Below, in pieces: positions 4,795 through 5,943 of a DNA stretch of 5,943 nt. A program made the translations under genes and the position numbers. How positions within the stretch are numbered: the stretch's first letter is position 1; every line of letters starts with the position of its first letter. The stretch lies in contig JACQEE010000124.1 in the NCBI GenBank assembly GCA_016200725.1, forward strand, positions 1-5,943. Direction: 5' to 3'. Under the pieces are notes generated by a model, which was given only the letters and a program-made list of their open reading frames with translations, ran no database searches and had not been told where the DNA came from. This stretch comes from Chloroflexota bacterium (lineage in GTDB: Bacteria > Chloroflexota > Dehalococcoidia > SHYB01).

Positions 4795-5943
4795 ATGGCT
4801 AGTACGACAAACCCAAAGAGCGCGCTGCTAGACGGCCCAGGGCTCCGTCGCCTTTTCGAGGCGGCGGCAGCGGCTGTCGAGGCGCGGGTAGACGCTATCA
4901 ACGCTCTGAACGTCTTTCCGGTGCCGGACGGCGACACTGGCACAAATATGTCGCTGACGTTGCGCGCTGCGCTCGAGGATGTCATGAGGAGTAGCAGCGA
5001 TTCCGCTGGTGAGACGGCGGCTGCGATGGCGCGCGGCGCGCTCATGGGCGCTCGTGGCAATAGTGGCGTTATCACCTCGCAGCTCCTCCGCGGCTTCAGC
5101 CGTAGCGTGCAGGCGAAGGCACGGCTATCGGGGGCAGATATCGCCGAGGCGTTTCAACAGGCATCGGCGCAAGCCTATAAGGTCGTCACGCAGCCTGTCG
5201 AAGGAACGATTCTTACCGTCATTCGGGAGGTGGCGGCCGCGACGAGACAGTCTGTCGGAACCAAGGCCAGTGTCAGTGACGTACTCGAAGCCGCCGAACG
5301 AGCCGCATCATCGGCAGTCGCGCGTACCCCATTCCTGTTGCCAGTGCTCCGCGAGAACGGGGTCGTCGACGCGGGGGCCGAAGGACTCTCGGTCATGCTG
5401 AGCGGCATGAGCCGGCATTCGAGGGGTGAGCCGCCGATTGTGCCGGCTGCGCCCATCGTGCGTGCGGCGGCGTTTGCAAAGGGAGCCGGGCATGCCGACG
5501 ACGGCTACGGCTTCTGCACCGAAGTCCTCGTCGAACGGTGCACGGCGTCACCGGAGACGCTGCGCGAGCGGCTGGCGGCAATGGGACAGTCGTTGCTGGT
5601 TGCGGCAGACGACAACCTGACGAAAGTGCACATCCACACCGAAAAGCCGGACGACCTCGTCGCTTACCTAGCCGGTCTGGGCAAGGTGCTGCAGGTGAAG
5701 GCGGACGACATCAGCAAGCAGCACCGCGAGGCGTCGGCTCGTCGCTCCCCAGCAACAACGGCTGAGGTCGGCATCGTGGCGGTGGTAGCAGGCGAGAGCA
5801 TGGCAAGACTGTATCGAAGTCTCGGGGCGATCGAGATCGTGCCGGGCGGGCAGACGATGAATCCGAGCGTGCAGCAGTTGATCGACGCGATCGAGCAGGC
5901 GGCGGCGAAGCGGGTGATCGTGCTGCCGAACAACGTCAACGTA
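4795..5943 (+). CDS. fakA: DAK2-domain protein of the YloV/FakA fatty-acid kinase type (3' partial)
   Basis: The frame is open from ATG 4795 to the window edge: 383 codons with no stop, of the ~550 usual for the family. In Firmicutes FakA, with the lipid carrier FakB, phosphorylates exogenous fatty acids using ATP. The N-terminal DhaL-like domain shows DAINALNVFPVPDGDTGTNM (about 37-56), whose Asp residues bind the Mg-ATP, then GALMGARGNSGVITSQLLRG (79-98) and the PVEGTILTVIREVA segment. The middle domain has GYGFCTEVLVE (Cys241) and KVHIHTEKP (His279, His281), positions close to a Cys/His/His metal site I recall from Staphylococcus aureus FakA. It ends within the C-terminal domain at IVPGGQTMNPSVQQL and VIVLPNNVNV. 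The frame closes upstream at TAG 4756-4758 and has no other start, so 4795 is firm; the next ATG lies inside the ATP motif. No close Shine-Dalgarno is seen (GAGGG is 16 bases away). Whether it is a true fatty-acid kinase depends on a fakB elsewhere. Confidence 0.92.
   Translation, partial: MASTTNPKSALLDGPGLRRLFEAAAAAVEARVDAINALNVFPVPDGDTGTNMSLTLRAALEDVMRSSSDSAGETAAAMARGALMGARGNSGVITSQLLRGFSRSVQAKARLSGADIAEAFQQASAQAYKVVTQPVEGTILTVIREVAAATRQSVGTKASVSDVLEAAERAASSAVARTPFLLPVLRENGVVDAGAEGLSVMLSGMSRHSRGEPPIVPAAPIVRAAAFAKGAGHADDGYGFCTEVLVERCTASPETLRERLAAMGQSLLVAADDNLTKVHIHTEKPDDLVAYLAGLGKVLQVKADDISKQHREASARRSPATTAEVGIVAVVAGESMARLYRSLGAIEIVPGGQTMNPSVQQLIDAIEQAAAKRVIVLPNNVNV

Noticed and set aside
4791..5765. 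Several 60-130 codon ORFs on both strands at the right end
   Set aside because: They are shadows of the open-ended DAK2 frame. Their translations are Arg/Ser/Ala-rich without recognisable motifs, as expected from high-GC coding sequence read out of frame.
1..5943. Mobile element, CRISPR array, tRNA or defence system
   Set aside because: I saw no transposase or integrase motif, direct repeat array, tRNA-like fold, or toxin/nuclease-like protein. The window is almost entirely filled by housekeeping genes.

Overview
The window is a compact, high-GC stretch of bacterial housekeeping chromosome. It holds the distal part of an arginine-biosynthesis operon running rightward, followed by a rpe / rpmB / DAK2-family cluster. 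I see no mobile elements, CRISPR arrays, tRNA or rRNA genes, or long repeats.

Layout, left to right. The C-terminal half of argD (acetylornithine aminotransferase; 5' end outside the window) ends in a TAATG overlap with a complete argG (argininosuccinate synthase). A 50-bp gap with possible hairpins and a strong Shine-Dalgarno leads to a MaoC-like hot-dog dehydratase/hydratase gene. A 79-bp gap then leads to argH (argininosuccinate lyase). The end of argH overlaps a GTG-started rpe (ribulose-phosphate 3-epimerase) by 8 bp. Facing rpe is the short minus-strand gene rpmB (ribosomal protein L28, zinc-ribbon form), with its own promoter candidate and a clear intrinsic terminator. Divergent from rpmB, and leaving the window at the right edge, is a 383-codon fragment of a DAK2-domain protein of the YloV/FakA fatty-acid-kinase type. 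It has no stop inside the window, so a search for complete ORFs misses it.

How the genes work together. ArgD, ArgG and ArgH cover the aminotransferase step and the last two steps from citrulline to arginine. The MaoC-like protein has no known arginine role and looks like a co-transcribed passenger. Rpe (pentose phosphate / Calvin-type sugar interconversion) is translationally coupled to argH. The right-hand order rpe > < rpmB | yloV > matches, from memory, the Bacillus subtilis rpe...rpmB-yloU-yloV neighbourhood, but without thiN, spoVM or yloU.

Organism. High GC, a four-cysteine L28, a FakA/YloV protein and this gene order suggest a Gram-positive-related (Terrabacteria) lineage. A Chloroflexota member (Dehalococcoidia-like) is my best guess, at low to moderate confidence, since no phylogenetic test was possible. 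I found no convincing new biological system. The best second looks are the unusual ArgH N-terminus, the MaoC insertion with Asn at the usual Asp position, and the small RNA structures near gene starts.
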